From assembly GCA_029975055.1 (NCBI GenBank), contig JARKPU010000058.1, forward strand, positions 124,001 to 188,000: a DNA stretch of 64,000 nt. Direction: 5' to 3'. The notes under the pieces are model-generated. The model saw nothing but the letters and a program-made list of their open reading frames with translations, was not told the DNA's origin and did no database searches. Origin of the DNA: Anaerolinea sp. GTDB taxonomy: Bacteria > Chloroflexota > Anaerolineae > Anaerolineales > Anaerolineaceae. The translations under genes were made by a program, and so were the position numbers. Below are positions 18,982-26,603 of this stretch, piece by piece (within the stretch, counting starts at the first letter, position 1; every line of letters begins with the position of its first letter).

Positions 18982-19254
18982 CTAAACTTTCTTATCTTGA
19001 TAGGGGATCTCGCGGGCGGCGGCAACGAGCATCTCGTACGCCAGCTCGAGGAGCTGTTCCAGGCCGGCCAGGTCGCTTTCATCGAAGCGGGCTTTCCCGC
19101 GCAGGCTGCGCTCCAGCCGGTCGATCGAGCGCAAGAGGGTTCCGCGCACACCGCTGGATTGGTGCGCCCAGCAGGAATCGGCGGAGATGCGTTCGAGGCG
19201 CTGGACGATCTCGCGCGCCTGCTGAAGTTTCCATTCGAGGAAGGCAGTATCCAT
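18982..19254 (-). CDS. Small helical hypothetical protein downstream of azlD
   Basis: 90-aa protein, almost entirely charged helix (EWKLQQAREIVQRLERIS and LAGLEQLLELAYEMLVAAA), probably a helical bundle. No motif is recognised. It starts 7 bases after the azlD stop, so it is probably the third gene of the azlCD transcript. A DNA-binding or catalytic role is not visible. Confidence 0.6.
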   Translation of the reverse strand: MDTAFLEWKLQQAREIVQRLERISADSCWAHQSSGVRGTLLRSIDRLERSLRGKARFDESDLAGLEQLLELAYEMLVAAAREIPYQDKKV

Positions 19255-19261
19255 CACCGAT

Positions 19262-19579
19262 TCACGAAAAGAGCGCCTGGATGATCAGCAGGGCGGCCAT
19301 GCCCACCCCGATGGTGAGCAGTGCGCTGCGCGTGCGCCAGGCCACCAGGATGGCAATTACCCCGGCGATCAGGCGGGTGTTATCCAGGTTGATGGCCAGC
19401 CGGCCATCCTTGAAGAGCAATTCCTGGAAGATGATTACCGAAAGCACGGCCGGCGGGACGAAGCGCAGGCTGCGGCGCAGCAGGCGCGGCACCGCCATGC
19501 GCGCGAACAGCCAGATGAACGACAGGCGCGTCAGAAAGGTGAGTAAGCCGCCAAAGAGCATCACCAGCCAGATGTTCAT
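19262..19579 (-). CDS. azlD: AzlD family branched-chain amino acid transport partner
   Basis: 105-aa membrane protein with four hydrophobic helices (MNIWLVMLFGGLLTFLTRLS; VPPAVLSVIIFQELLF; RLIAGVIAILVAWRT; LLTIGVGMAALLIIQAL), typical of AzlD. It works with AzlC as an exporter of branched-chain amino acids or analogues. Its ATG overlaps the azlC stop (ATGA), which fixes the start and indicates translational coupling. Longer in-frame extension upstream is excluded because it would lie inside azlC. Confidence 0.93.
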   Translation of the reverse strand: MNIWLVMLFGGLLTFLTRLSFIWLFARMAVPRLLRRSLRFVPPAVLSVIIFQELLFKDGRLAINLDNTRLIAGVIAILVAWRTRSALLTIGVGMAALLIIQALFS

Positions 19580-20280
19580 TGCTTGCCTTCCACCAGGAGC
19601 CCGGCGGTGATGCCGGCGAGCGCCGCGGCGATGATGCCGAGTTTGTAGGGCAGGCTGAAGGCCAGCACCGCTGCCACCCCGCCGACGAGAGCGGCCGCCG
19701 TTCCGGCACGGTCTTTGAGCGCGGGGACGACCAGCGCGATGAAGGTGAGCGGGAGGGCGAAATCGAGCGACCAGCTGGCCGGGATGACCGCGCCGAGGAA
19801 GATGCCCAAGGCCGTGGAGACCTGCCAGCAAGTCCACAGGCCCAGCCCAGCGCCCAGGTAGAACCAGTGCTGGTTGCCCGAACTGCCCGCGCGGTTGTAA
19901 TGCGTGATGACGACCGCATAGGCTTCATCGGTGAGCAGGTAAGAGAGGGCCAGCTTCCAGCCCATGTGCAGGTGCTGCACAAACCCGGCGACCGAAGCGC
20001 TGTAGAGCGCGTGGCGCAGGTTGACTACCGCGATGGTGAGGACGATCACCAGCCCGGGCACGGCCTGGCTGACCAATTGAGCGGCGATGAACTGCGAGCT
20101 GCCCGCAAAGACAATCGACGACATGGCCTGCGATGCCGCAGCGGATAACCCAGCCTGGCGCGCCAGCACGCCGTAGATCATCCCAAAGGGGAACACCCCC
20201 AGGAAGATCGGCAAGATGGCCTGCACGCCGCGCCAAAACTCGCGCCCGCGAGACTCGATGGGTGGGGTTGCCGGTTGCAT
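19576..20280 (-). CDS. azlC: AzlC family branched-chain amino acid permease
   Basis: 234-aa integral membrane protein. The family core IFLGVFPFGMIYGVLARQAG is followed by SSIVFAGSSQFIAAQL and the NLRHALYSAS segment, with about six to seven helices. It pairs with AzlD to export branched-chain amino acids. The start ATG at 20280 lies just 9 bases after a perfect TATAAT on the same strand, with no Shine-Dalgarno sequence, so the mRNA is probably leaderless. It is divergent from the SMP-30-like gene. Confidence 0.93.
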   Translation of the reverse strand: MQPATPPIESRGREFWRGVQAILPIFLGVFPFGMIYGVLARQAGLSAAASQAMSSIVFAGSSQFIAAQLVSQAVPGLVIVLTIAVVNLRHALYSASVAGFVQHLHMGWKLALSYLLTDEAYAVVITHYNRAGSSGNQHWFYLGAGLGLWTCWQVSTALGIFLGAVIPASWSLDFALPLTFIALVVPALKDRAGTAAALVGGVAAVLAFSLPYKLGIIAAALAGITAGLLVEGKQ

Positions 20281-20289
20281 AATTCGGAT

Positions 20290-20297
20290 ATTATAAT
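20290..20297. promoter_or_regulatory. Symmetric divergent -10 box for azlC and the SMP-30-like gene
   Basis: ATTATAAT reads as TATAAT on both strands: 20292-20297 on the plus strand and 20295-20290 on the minus strand. On the minus strand it is followed by 9 bases and then the azlC ATG. On the plus strand it is followed by GGAGG and the ATG at 20333. No clear -35 elements. Confidence 0.7.
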
Positions 20298-20332
20298 CTC
20301 AGCATCCAAATTCCCGGAGGACTGAGCTACCG

Positions 20333-21307
20333 ATGAACCGCCGCACATTTCTGAGGCGCGCTGCAGCCGCCTCGGTGGGTGGGCTGCTTTGCGCCTGTTC
20401 ACCCACGATCCTCGAATCCGCTCCAACCGAGATGTCTCAGGCCCCAGCAGCAGAAGCCAGGGCAGCCACACCCGAGCCGAAAGCGGTCATCCTGGCGCAG
20501 GGGCTGGCCTTCCCGGAGGGGCCGGCGTTCGACCCGCAAGGCAGGCTGTGGTGCACCGAACTGGGGGCAGGCAACCTGGTGCTGTGGCAGGCAGGCAAAC
20601 TCACCCGCTTCGCCACCGGCGGAGCGCCCAACGGGCTGGCGTTCGACCGCCAAGGGCGCGCCTGGGTGCCGGATTCCGGGCAGAAGGCCATCCGGCGCTT
20701 CGACCCGCAAACCGAAGGCTGGGAAACGATCCTGGAGGAAGTGGGCGGAGAAGCGCTGATTGGCCCGAACGACCTATCTTTCGACGCCAGGGGCAACCTG
20801 TTATTCACCTGTCCGAACTTTGGCAGCGAAGAGGCGCTGGGCTATGTGGTCTGCCTCAAGCCCGATGGCAGCGCTTTCAAGGTGGCCGAAGGTTATTACC
20901 GCCCGAATGGGTTGGATATTGTGGATGGAGGAAAAGCGCTGGTGGTGGCCGATACCTTCCAGCACACGCTCTTCAAAGGCGCCTGGGATGATGCCGCCTG
21001 CGCCTGGACGGCGGTGGAGGCTTGGGCGCAGGTGGGCGGCAGCGAAGGGCCCGATGGCATGGCCTTTGGAGCCGACGGCCTGCTTTACCAGGCCATTTAC
21101 GGCGATGGCATCATCCGGGTGATCAACGCGCACGGAGAGACCACCCGGCGCATCGAGCTGCCCGGCAAGAACCCGACCAATGCGGCCATCGACCCGAGCG
21201 GCGAGCTTGGGCTGGTGGTGACCGAGGCCGAGAAGGGCCTGCTGCTGAGCATCCCCCAGGTCAAGCCCGGCGAGGCGATCTTCGACGGCGGAGAAGCCTG
21301 GAAATAA
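20333..21307 (+). CDS. SMP-30/gluconolactonase-like beta-propeller, Tat lipoprotein
   Basis: 324-aa exported protein. The N-terminus has a twin-arginine motif (MNRRTFLRR) and a lipobox (GGLLCAC), so it is probably exported folded and lipid-anchored. The body is a six-bladed SGL propeller with GLAFPEGPAFDPQGRLW, APNGLAFDRQGRAWV, GPNDLSFDARGN and EGPDGMAFGADG. The Glu/Asn/Asp metal-binding set (EGP, PND, PDG) is present, so a metal-dependent lactonase activity is plausible. GGAGG at 20316-20320 precedes the ATG. It is convergent with the next gene, with one base between stops. Substrate unknown. Confidence 0.88.
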   Translation: MNRRTFLRRAAAASVGGLLCACSPTILESAPTEMSQAPAAEARAATPEPKAVILAQGLAFPEGPAFDPQGRLWCTELGAGNLVLWQAGKLTRFATGGAPNGLAFDRQGRAWVPDSGQKAIRRFDPQTEGWETILEEVGGEALIGPNDLSFDARGNLLFTCPNFGSEEALGYVVCLKPDGSAFKVAEGYYRPNGLDIVDGGKALVVADTFQHTLFKGAWDDAACAWTAVEAWAQVGGSEGPDGMAFGADGLLYQAIYGDGIIRVINAHGETTRRIELPGKNPTNAAIDPSGELGLVVTEAEKGLLLSIPQVKPGEAIFDGGEAWK

Positions 21308-21308
21308 C

Positions 21309-22142
21309 CTAGAAAGTCAACCCTTCGGCGCGTGCGACCGAGCGCAAATATTCCGCGGCCAGCGAGTAATCGGCTTCTTCGGTCATGTGCTCGAGCATCA
21401 CGGGCACGTCATCGGGCAGGCGGCTGACCTCGCGCAGGAAGACGGCGTAATCCAGCGCGCCCAGGCCCGGTCGGACTTCGTCCAGGTGGGTGGTGAGCCG
21501 ATCTTGCAGGCGGATATCCTTGGCATGGCAGGACTTAATCCACGGGCCGAGCTTCTCGAAGCATTCTTTGAGCAGGGCGGCGTTGTTGAAGTAACGCTGC
21601 GGGCTGCAGATGAGGTTGACCGGGTCGAGGTGGACGGCGAAAGCCGGGCGGTTTATTGCGGAAATCAGCTCAAGGTAGCTTTCCGCCGAATCCGGGTACA
21701 TCCAGGGCATGGGTTCCAGGGTGTAGAAAGTGCGTTTCGGTTGAACGTCGTCGATGATCTCGCGCACGCACGCGACGATCAGCTCGAAGGTTTCGCGCGT
21801 CAGGTCGGCGGGATGGGGGCCGTCCCATTTGGGGCCGCGCGAGCCGGCGATGTTCACACAGCAGCGCGCGCCGATTTTCTCGGCGAGGAGCAAGGCACGT
21901 TTGCACTTGTCCAGGGCCTGAGCACGCTCGGCCGGGTCTGAGCTGAGGGGGTTCGACCAGGCGCCGACCTCGGCGATGAGGATATCGGCGGAGCGGGCAG
22001 CCTGCGCGTAGTCGTTGATCTGGCTGTCACTCGCTTCTAAGGGAAGCGGGCAATAGGCTGCCCGGTAGCCGGCCCGCCTGACGGCGGCGGCCCAACCTTC
22101 GGGGGTATCGTAGGCTTCAAAGATCAATCCTCCCAAACGCAT
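21309..22142 (-). CDS. Sugar phosphate isomerase/epimerase (xylose isomerase-like TIM barrel)
   Basis: 277-aa AP endonuclease 2/xylose isomerase-like TIM barrel. Metal-site segments of this superfamily are visible: FYTLEPMPW (Glu), AVHLDPVN (His/Asp), KSCHAKDIRL (His) and MLEHM (Glu near the C-terminus). It is probably a sugar isomerase, epimerase or related keto-sugar enzyme; the substrate is not predictable. The ATG at 22142 has GGAGGG 6-7 bases upstream; an in-frame start 39 bases earlier has no such site. It lies 120 bases downstream of the MoxR/DUF58 cluster and may be separately transcribed. Confidence 0.83.
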   Translation of the reverse strand: MRLGGLIFEAYDTPEGWAAAVRRAGYRAAYCPLPLEASDSQINDYAQAARSADILIAEVGAWSNPLSSDPAERAQALDKCKRALLLAEKIGARCCVNIAGSRGPKWDGPHPADLTRETFELIVACVREIIDDVQPKRTFYTLEPMPWMYPDSAESYLELISAINRPAFAVHLDPVNLICSPQRYFNNAALLKECFEKLGPWIKSCHAKDIRLQDRLTTHLDEVRPGLGALDYAVFLREVSRLPDDVPVMLEHMTEEADYSLAAEYLRSVARAEGLTF

Positions 22143-22263
22143 GGTGTTTCCCTCCAAGTAGATCGACTCAAAAAGCTGCATTCAGCATCCAGCGCTCTGC
22201 CCGCGGCCGCATAAGCGTCACCCTGGGGCGGGCGAAATTCCACCGGCAGGCGCAAGAAGTGCA

Positions 22264-22791
22264 TCACTTGGGCGGCTGGCCTGGGCGAGGCCTTTCGCGC
22301 TGGTAGCCCAACCTTGCCACCACCTGCAGGAGCGCCGCCAGCGCCAGCCCCCCCAGGATGAACGCCCCGGCAAAACCGAGCTGGATGCGCAACAGGATGG
22401 CCGCCCCCATCAATACCAGCCCCGCCACGGTGATCAACGCCAGGCGGCGCAGGTGGTTGGCCTCGAGCATACGGGCAATCTCGGCGGTGCGCGCTTTCTC
22501 CAGCCGGCCAATGAAGTACGAAAGGTCCCACGCGATGAGCGCCGCCGTGATGGCGATGACCTCCAGGTAGGATGGCGCGTTCACCAGCAGCACCAGCCCG
22601 CTGAGGATGCTGAGCACCAGGAACATGGTCGAGGAAATCCACTGCCAGCGCAGCACCAGCCCAAGCACCCAGATCAGCCCGATGGCTCCCACCAGCACGC
22701 AGCCCGGCCAGATGCCGCGCAACGCATAGCCTGCGATGAGCGCTCCGCAAGCGATGAGCAGCGCCAGGTATTGCAGCCGGCGGGCGATCAT
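22264..22791 (-). CDS. Hypothetical membrane protein at end of MoxR/DUF58 cluster
   Basis: 175-aa protein with five to six hydrophobic helices (YLALLIACGALIAGYAL, CVLVGAIGLIWVLGLVL, FLVLSILSGLVLLV, LITVAGLVLMGAAILL, AFILGGLALAALLQVVA) and a basic/Pro tail. No family recognised. Its ATG overlaps the DUF58 stop by ATGA, so it is translationally coupled and likely acts with that cluster in the membrane. Confidence 0.72.
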   Translation of the reverse strand: MIARRLQYLALLIACGALIAGYALRGIWPGCVLVGAIGLIWVLGLVLRWQWISSTMFLVLSILSGLVLLVNAPSYLEVIAITAALIAWDLSYFIGRLEKARTAEIARMLEANHLRRLALITVAGLVLMGAAILLRIQLGFAGAFILGGLALAALLQVVARLGYQRERPRPGQPPK

Positions 22792-24077
22792 GAGGGCATC
22801 TCCGCCAGGCGGTCGGCTGCCAGGCGCAGCACCGAATAGCGCCGGGCCAGGGTTTCGATCGGCAGGTCGGTGTTCCAATCGATCACCTGCATCCCCGCGC
22901 GGCGCACTTTTTGCAGGAGGAGCGCGCGTTCGGCCAGCGCCAGGCGCAGCGCATAACTTCCACGGCTCCCCGGTTCCACCTTCCCGGCGTCGAAGGTGAT
23001 GATATCGGGGCTGAGCACCATCACGGCGTAGCCCAATGCGCGCAAGGAGACGAGCACCGGAAAATCGGCCTGGATCAACGGGCTGATCAAGATGACCTGC
23101 GAGCGCGAAGGGAATGAGCGCGTGGGCAGGTAGCGCAGGGTCTCGAGCGCGAAGTTGCGCCCGGTGTGAGCGCGACCGAGCACCTGCAGGATGCGCTGGC
23201 GCTGCGTCTTCCCCACGCCGGGGAAGGCCGCTTCGATCCCACCGCCATAAACCAGCAAGCCCACCCGGTTGCCGTCGTTCAGGTACCCTTCGGCCAGCGA
23301 GGCCGCGGCCTGCACCGAGCGCTCGAAGAGCGGGTGGTTGGCAAAATCACCATAGGCCTGCTCGCGCGCATCCAGGATGATGCCCACGTCGGCCACGCGC
23401 TCCTGCTCATAGACGTTGGTATAAAGGTCGTCCATCCCATGCGCGGCGATCTTCCAGTTGATGCGGTGCTGCGGGTCGCCGGGCTGGTATTCGCGCACGA
23501 TGAAGAAATCCACGCCGGTGCCGCCCTGGCGCGAGGGGATAGGCCCGGCAAAGCCGCGCGTCTGCGGCGGGCGGATGCGCATCGGCTTGAGCCGGGTAGG
23601 CCGGGGCCGGACGATGAGCCGGTGCGCCGCCGGGATGGCGAACTGCCGCTCGAACAGCCCGAAGCCCTCTCGTACGGTGATGTTGACATTAGTGAAGCGG
23701 TAATCGCCGCGGCCTGCCTCGACGGTGTATTCCAGCACGGCTTCTTCGCCCGCTTCCAGGCTGGTGAAGAGCGTGGTCTGCCCATCGGTCACCCTCATCG
23801 CTTCAGGGACGACATCCTCGATGTGAATCTCCTCGGCGGTTGGGCCGTCGTTGCGCACGTGCAGGCGCACGGTGACGGGAATGCCCGGGAAGATGCGTTC
23901 GACCGAAAGCTCGCGCTCCGCCTTAATCCCTGGGTTGGCGGGGCTGAAGAACACCGCGGCCGCCAGGTAGAGGCAGAGCGGGATGGCCAGGGCGATCACG
24001 CCGCCGTTGACCGAGCCCAATCCGATCAGGAAGAGGGAGAAGATCACAAAAAGGAGCAGAAAACCGCGCCCGTTCAT
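22788..24077 (-). CDS. DUF58 protein (VWA-like, MoxR-associated)
   Basis: 429-aa protein with two N-terminal membrane helices (FLLLFVIFSLFLIGL and GVIALAIPLCLYLAAAVFF) and an Ig-like middle region. The DUF58 signature is FIVREYQPGDPQHRINWKIA at about residues 200-220, followed by a VWA-like fold (DVGIILDAREQAYGDF). Such proteins act with MoxR AAA+ ATPases in assembling or activating partner complexes, often in the envelope. It starts directly after the MoxR stop (no gap) and overlaps the downstream membrane gene. The VWA metal site is incomplete (DAREQ in place of DxSxS). Confidence 0.9.
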   Translation of the reverse strand: MNGRGFLLLFVIFSLFLIGLGSVNGGVIALAIPLCLYLAAAVFFSPANPGIKAERELSVERIFPGIPVTVRLHVRNDGPTAEEIHIEDVVPEAMRVTDGQTTLFTSLEAGEEAVLEYTVEAGRGDYRFTNVNITVREGFGLFERQFAIPAAHRLIVRPRPTRLKPMRIRPPQTRGFAGPIPSRQGGTGVDFFIVREYQPGDPQHRINWKIAAHGMDDLYTNVYEQERVADVGIILDAREQAYGDFANHPLFERSVQAAASLAEGYLNDGNRVGLLVYGGGIEAAFPGVGKTQRQRILQVLGRAHTGRNFALETLRYLPTRSFPSRSQVILISPLIQADFPVLVSLRALGYAVMVLSPDIITFDAGKVEPGSRGSYALRLALAERALLLQKVRRAGMQVIDWNTDLPIETLARRYSVLRLAADRLAEMPS

Positions 24078-25049
24078 TTACTCCACAACCGGCACAGCCA
24101 CCGTGGTGAGGATTTCGCCCAGGATCTGGTCAACCGCCTTCGGGCTGGTCCACAGGTCCGGCTGGAGGATGAGGCGGTGCTGGAGGGCCGGGCGCGCGAA
24201 GAGCTTGACGTCATCGGGGAGGACGTAAGTGCGCCCCTGCATGGCGGCATAAGCCCGGCTGAGCTTGAGCAGGGCCAGCGCGCCGCGCGGGCTGGAGCCA
24301 ACCGCCACCTGGCGGTGTGTGCGTGTGCGCGTGACGATTTCCACGATGTAGCGCTCCACATCGGGGTCGAGGTAGATCTCTTCGATGGCCTGGCGCATGG
24401 CCAGGAAGCCGGCGGCATCGGTGACAGGCTGCAGGTGGACGGCATCTTGCTTGCGTTCGCGCCGGCGGTGGATGATCTCCTGTTCCTGTTCTGAGGTGGG
24501 GTAACCGACCGATAGTTTAACAATGAAACGGTCGAGCTGGGCTTCGGGGAGCGGGAAGGTGCCTTCATACTCGATCGGGTTCTGAGTCGCCACCACCATG
24601 AACGGGTCCGGCAGGCGCATCGTGTCGCCTTCGAGCGTCACCTGATATTCCTGCATCGCTTCCAATAAGGCCGATTGGGTGCGCGGCGATGCGCGGTTGA
24701 TCTCATCCGCCAGGATCAGGTTGGCGAAGATCGGCCCTTCGCGCAGGACGAATTTATTCTCGGCGCGGTTGAAGATATAACCGCCAGTGATATCGCCGGG
24801 GAGCAGGTCTGGCGTGAACTGGATGCGCTTGAATTGCACGCCGAGGGTTTGAGCGAAGCAGTTGGCGATGAGCGTCTTGGCCAGGCCGGGGTAGTCCTCC
24901 AATAGCACGTGGCCGCCGGCCAGGAAGGCCGCCAGGATTTTCTCCAGGACGGCTTCTTTGCCGACGATAGCTTTGCTGACTTCCTGTATCACCAGCCGCG
25001 CGCGGCTGGAAACATCCTTCACAGATAAAGGCTCAGTGGGTGGATTCAT
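24078..25049 (-). CDS. MoxR family AAA+ ATPase
   Basis: 323-aa chaperone-like AAA+ ATPase. Visible are the modified Walker A GHVLLEDYPGLAKT near residue 45, Walker B ANLILADEINRASP near 105-118, sensor 1 VVATQNPIEYEGTFPLPEAQ and the C-terminal lid. MoxR proteins power maturation of partner proteins, here most likely the adjacent DUF58 protein. The start overlaps the upstream gene by 17 bases. All genes from 22264 to 26597 are tightly packed on the minus strand. Confidence 0.95.
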   Translation of the reverse strand: MNPPTEPLSVKDVSSRARLVIQEVSKAIVGKEAVLEKILAAFLAGGHVLLEDYPGLAKTLIANCFAQTLGVQFKRIQFTPDLLPGDITGGYIFNRAENKFVLREGPIFANLILADEINRASPRTQSALLEAMQEYQVTLEGDTMRLPDPFMVVATQNPIEYEGTFPLPEAQLDRFIVKLSVGYPTSEQEQEIIHRRRERKQDAVHLQPVTDAAGFLAMRQAIEEIYLDPDVERYIVEIVTRTRTHRQVAVGSSPRGALALLKLSRAYAAMQGRTYVLPDDVKLFARPALQHRLILQPDLWTSPKAVDQILGEILTTVAVPVVE

Positions 25050-25701
25050 GCTGTATCTCCAGGCGTTCTTCGATGAACCGCACGATGCGGTCGATTTTTT
25101 CCCGCTCCTGCGAGGTGTCGATCTGGTCGGGCTCGGGGATGATGCGCCGGCGCAGCAGCCGGTCGATGAAGCGGCGGATGGGCGGGGGCGTGCGCTGTTC
25201 CTTGAACAGGCGGCGGGTCTTGATCAGGTCGCCGATTTCCTCTGGGAGGCCCAGCGCGTCCTCGTAGACGAGGTGTTCAACCTGATCGAGCGTGAGGTGT
25301 TCCTGGTAGGCGATTATCTCGGTGATGAAGCGCGCCAGGCTGCGCGCAAGGCCCTCCGAAGAGAATGCGCTGAGCTGGAAGGATGAGATGTACCACAACC
25401 AGTACTGGTAGCGCGAGACGCTGTGACCGCTGAAGGTCGGCTCAGGCGGTTCAGGCGGGGGCGGTAGGTTCCTCAGCAGCGAGCGCCCGGCGATGAAAAA
25501 CCCTCCCAGCACCAGCACGGCCCACAAGATCGGCTGGGGGGCCGAATCGACGATCAGGTTGATGTACCAGGCCACATACGCCACCGGCATCACCAGGGCG
25601 GTGCGGATTTGCTCGCGGAACAGGAAGGTGAGTACGGCACTCGCCAGCAGCGAAAGACCCGCCAGCAATAAGATGAGACGCCGCCGGTTCGAGAGCTTCA
25701 T
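25033..25701 (-). CDS. Hypothetical membrane protein of MoxR/DUF58/DUF4129 cluster
   Basis: 222-aa protein with two membrane helices (LILLLAGLSLLASAVLTFLF and PILWAVLVLGGFFIAG) and a Pro-rich linker. A cytosolic helical domain of about 120 residues follows (YQYWLWYISSFQLSAFSSEG, RRIIPEPDQIDTSQEREKID). The start at 25701 overlaps the DUF4129 gene stop (ATGA). In related clusters this position often carries a small membrane protein of unknown function; no catalytic residues are evident. Confidence 0.78.
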   Translation of the reverse strand: MKLSNRRRLILLLAGLSLLASAVLTFLFREQIRTALVMPVAYVAWYINLIVDSAPQPILWAVLVLGGFFIAGRSLLRNLPPPPEPPEPTFSGHSVSRYQYWLWYISSFQLSAFSSEGLARSLARFITEIIAYQEHLTLDQVEHLVYEDALGLPEEIGDLIKTRRLFKEQRTPPPIRRFIDRLLRRRIIPEPDQIDTSQEREKIDRIVRFIEERLEIQHESTH

Positions 25702-26597
25702 GCGGCCTCCTTTTGCTTCCGGCAGGCGGCGATAATCTCTTCCAGGCAGCCGACGGCCTCCAACTGGTGGCGCATGCTTTGCGTTCCTTGCAGTTGCTGG
25801 CCGTAGCGGGCGTCTTCGAACAGGTGGGTGAGGGTGCGCACAGGCGCATCTGGCAGCCCGCGCGAGGTGAGGATGTGGATGAATTCCTCCGGCGTCACGT
25901 GCACTTCGCGCTGGATTCCACGCTCTTGCTTGACGGCCTGCACCATGCTCCGGTAGCACTGGATGATGATCGAGCGCAGGTCTCCGCCGGTCTGGATGGA
26001 CTGCAGCGCGTCACGCGCTTCGCGCTCAACCAGCACGATAGTATCGGCTTCTAACCGGCGGCGGCGCAGACCCAGCCACAGGAGGCCGTAGATGACTCCT
26101 GCCACCACAAGCACCACGGTCACCGTCACCGCGCCGACAATCCAGCCGGGCGGGTGGTTGACGAACTCGTTGAGCGGAACCTGCGGCTGAGCATCGTTGA
26201 AGGATTCCGCCATCTGCTGGGCCGGCATATCGGCGGCCCGGTTGCCGAAAGAATCCGAAAGCACGCGCAGGCGGTCGAAAAAGAACAGGATAAAACCAAA
26301 GATCACAAGATCGCGCAGCAGGTGTTTGCGGCGCTGCGGATTGACCAGCATATAGATGAGGTAAACCGGGAAGAGCACGAGCGCGACGGCCAGGGTGATG
26401 CGCATGAAGTTGATTGCCCAGGCCCAATCCGGCAGGTCAACGGGGCTGTCGATGGTCTGGGTCGAGCGCGGCGGAATGCCCAGCAGGGCGCCGCTGCTCA
26501 TTTTCATCCCGGTCAGCCCGATGGCCAGCAGGAAGATGATCACCACCGCCCCGGCGATGAACCCAAGCACCCAACGTTTTCTGCGCTCGATCTGCAT
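25698..26597 (-). CDS. DUF4129 domain membrane protein
   Basis: 299-aa protein with an N-terminal membrane helix (VLGFIAGAVVIIFLLAIGL), two more around residues 65-110, and one at about 150-175. The C-terminal cytosolic part (about 200-290) has the DUF4129 pattern: IIIQCYRSMVQAVKQERG, TPEEFIHILTSRGLP and a terminal helical segment. DUF4129 proteins usually accompany MoxR, DUF58 and transglutaminase-like proteins; no transglutaminase is fused here. It starts 6 bases after the upstream glycosidase stop, which suggests one long transcript. Confidence 0.85.
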   Translation of the reverse strand: MQIERRKRWVLGFIAGAVVIIFLLAIGLTGMKMSSGALLGIPPRSTQTIDSPVDLPDWAWAINFMRITLAVALVLFPVYLIYMLVNPQRRKHLLRDLVIFGFILFFFDRLRVLSDSFGNRAADMPAQQMAESFNDAQPQVPLNEFVNHPPGWIVGAVTVTVVLVVAGVIYGLLWLGLRRRRLEADTIVLVEREARDALQSIQTGGDLRSIIIQCYRSMVQAVKQERGIQREVHVTPEEFIHILTSRGLPDAPVRTLTHLFEDARYGQQLQGTQSMRHQLEAVGCLEEIIAACRKQKEAA

Positions 26598-26603
26598 ACC
26601 CGT

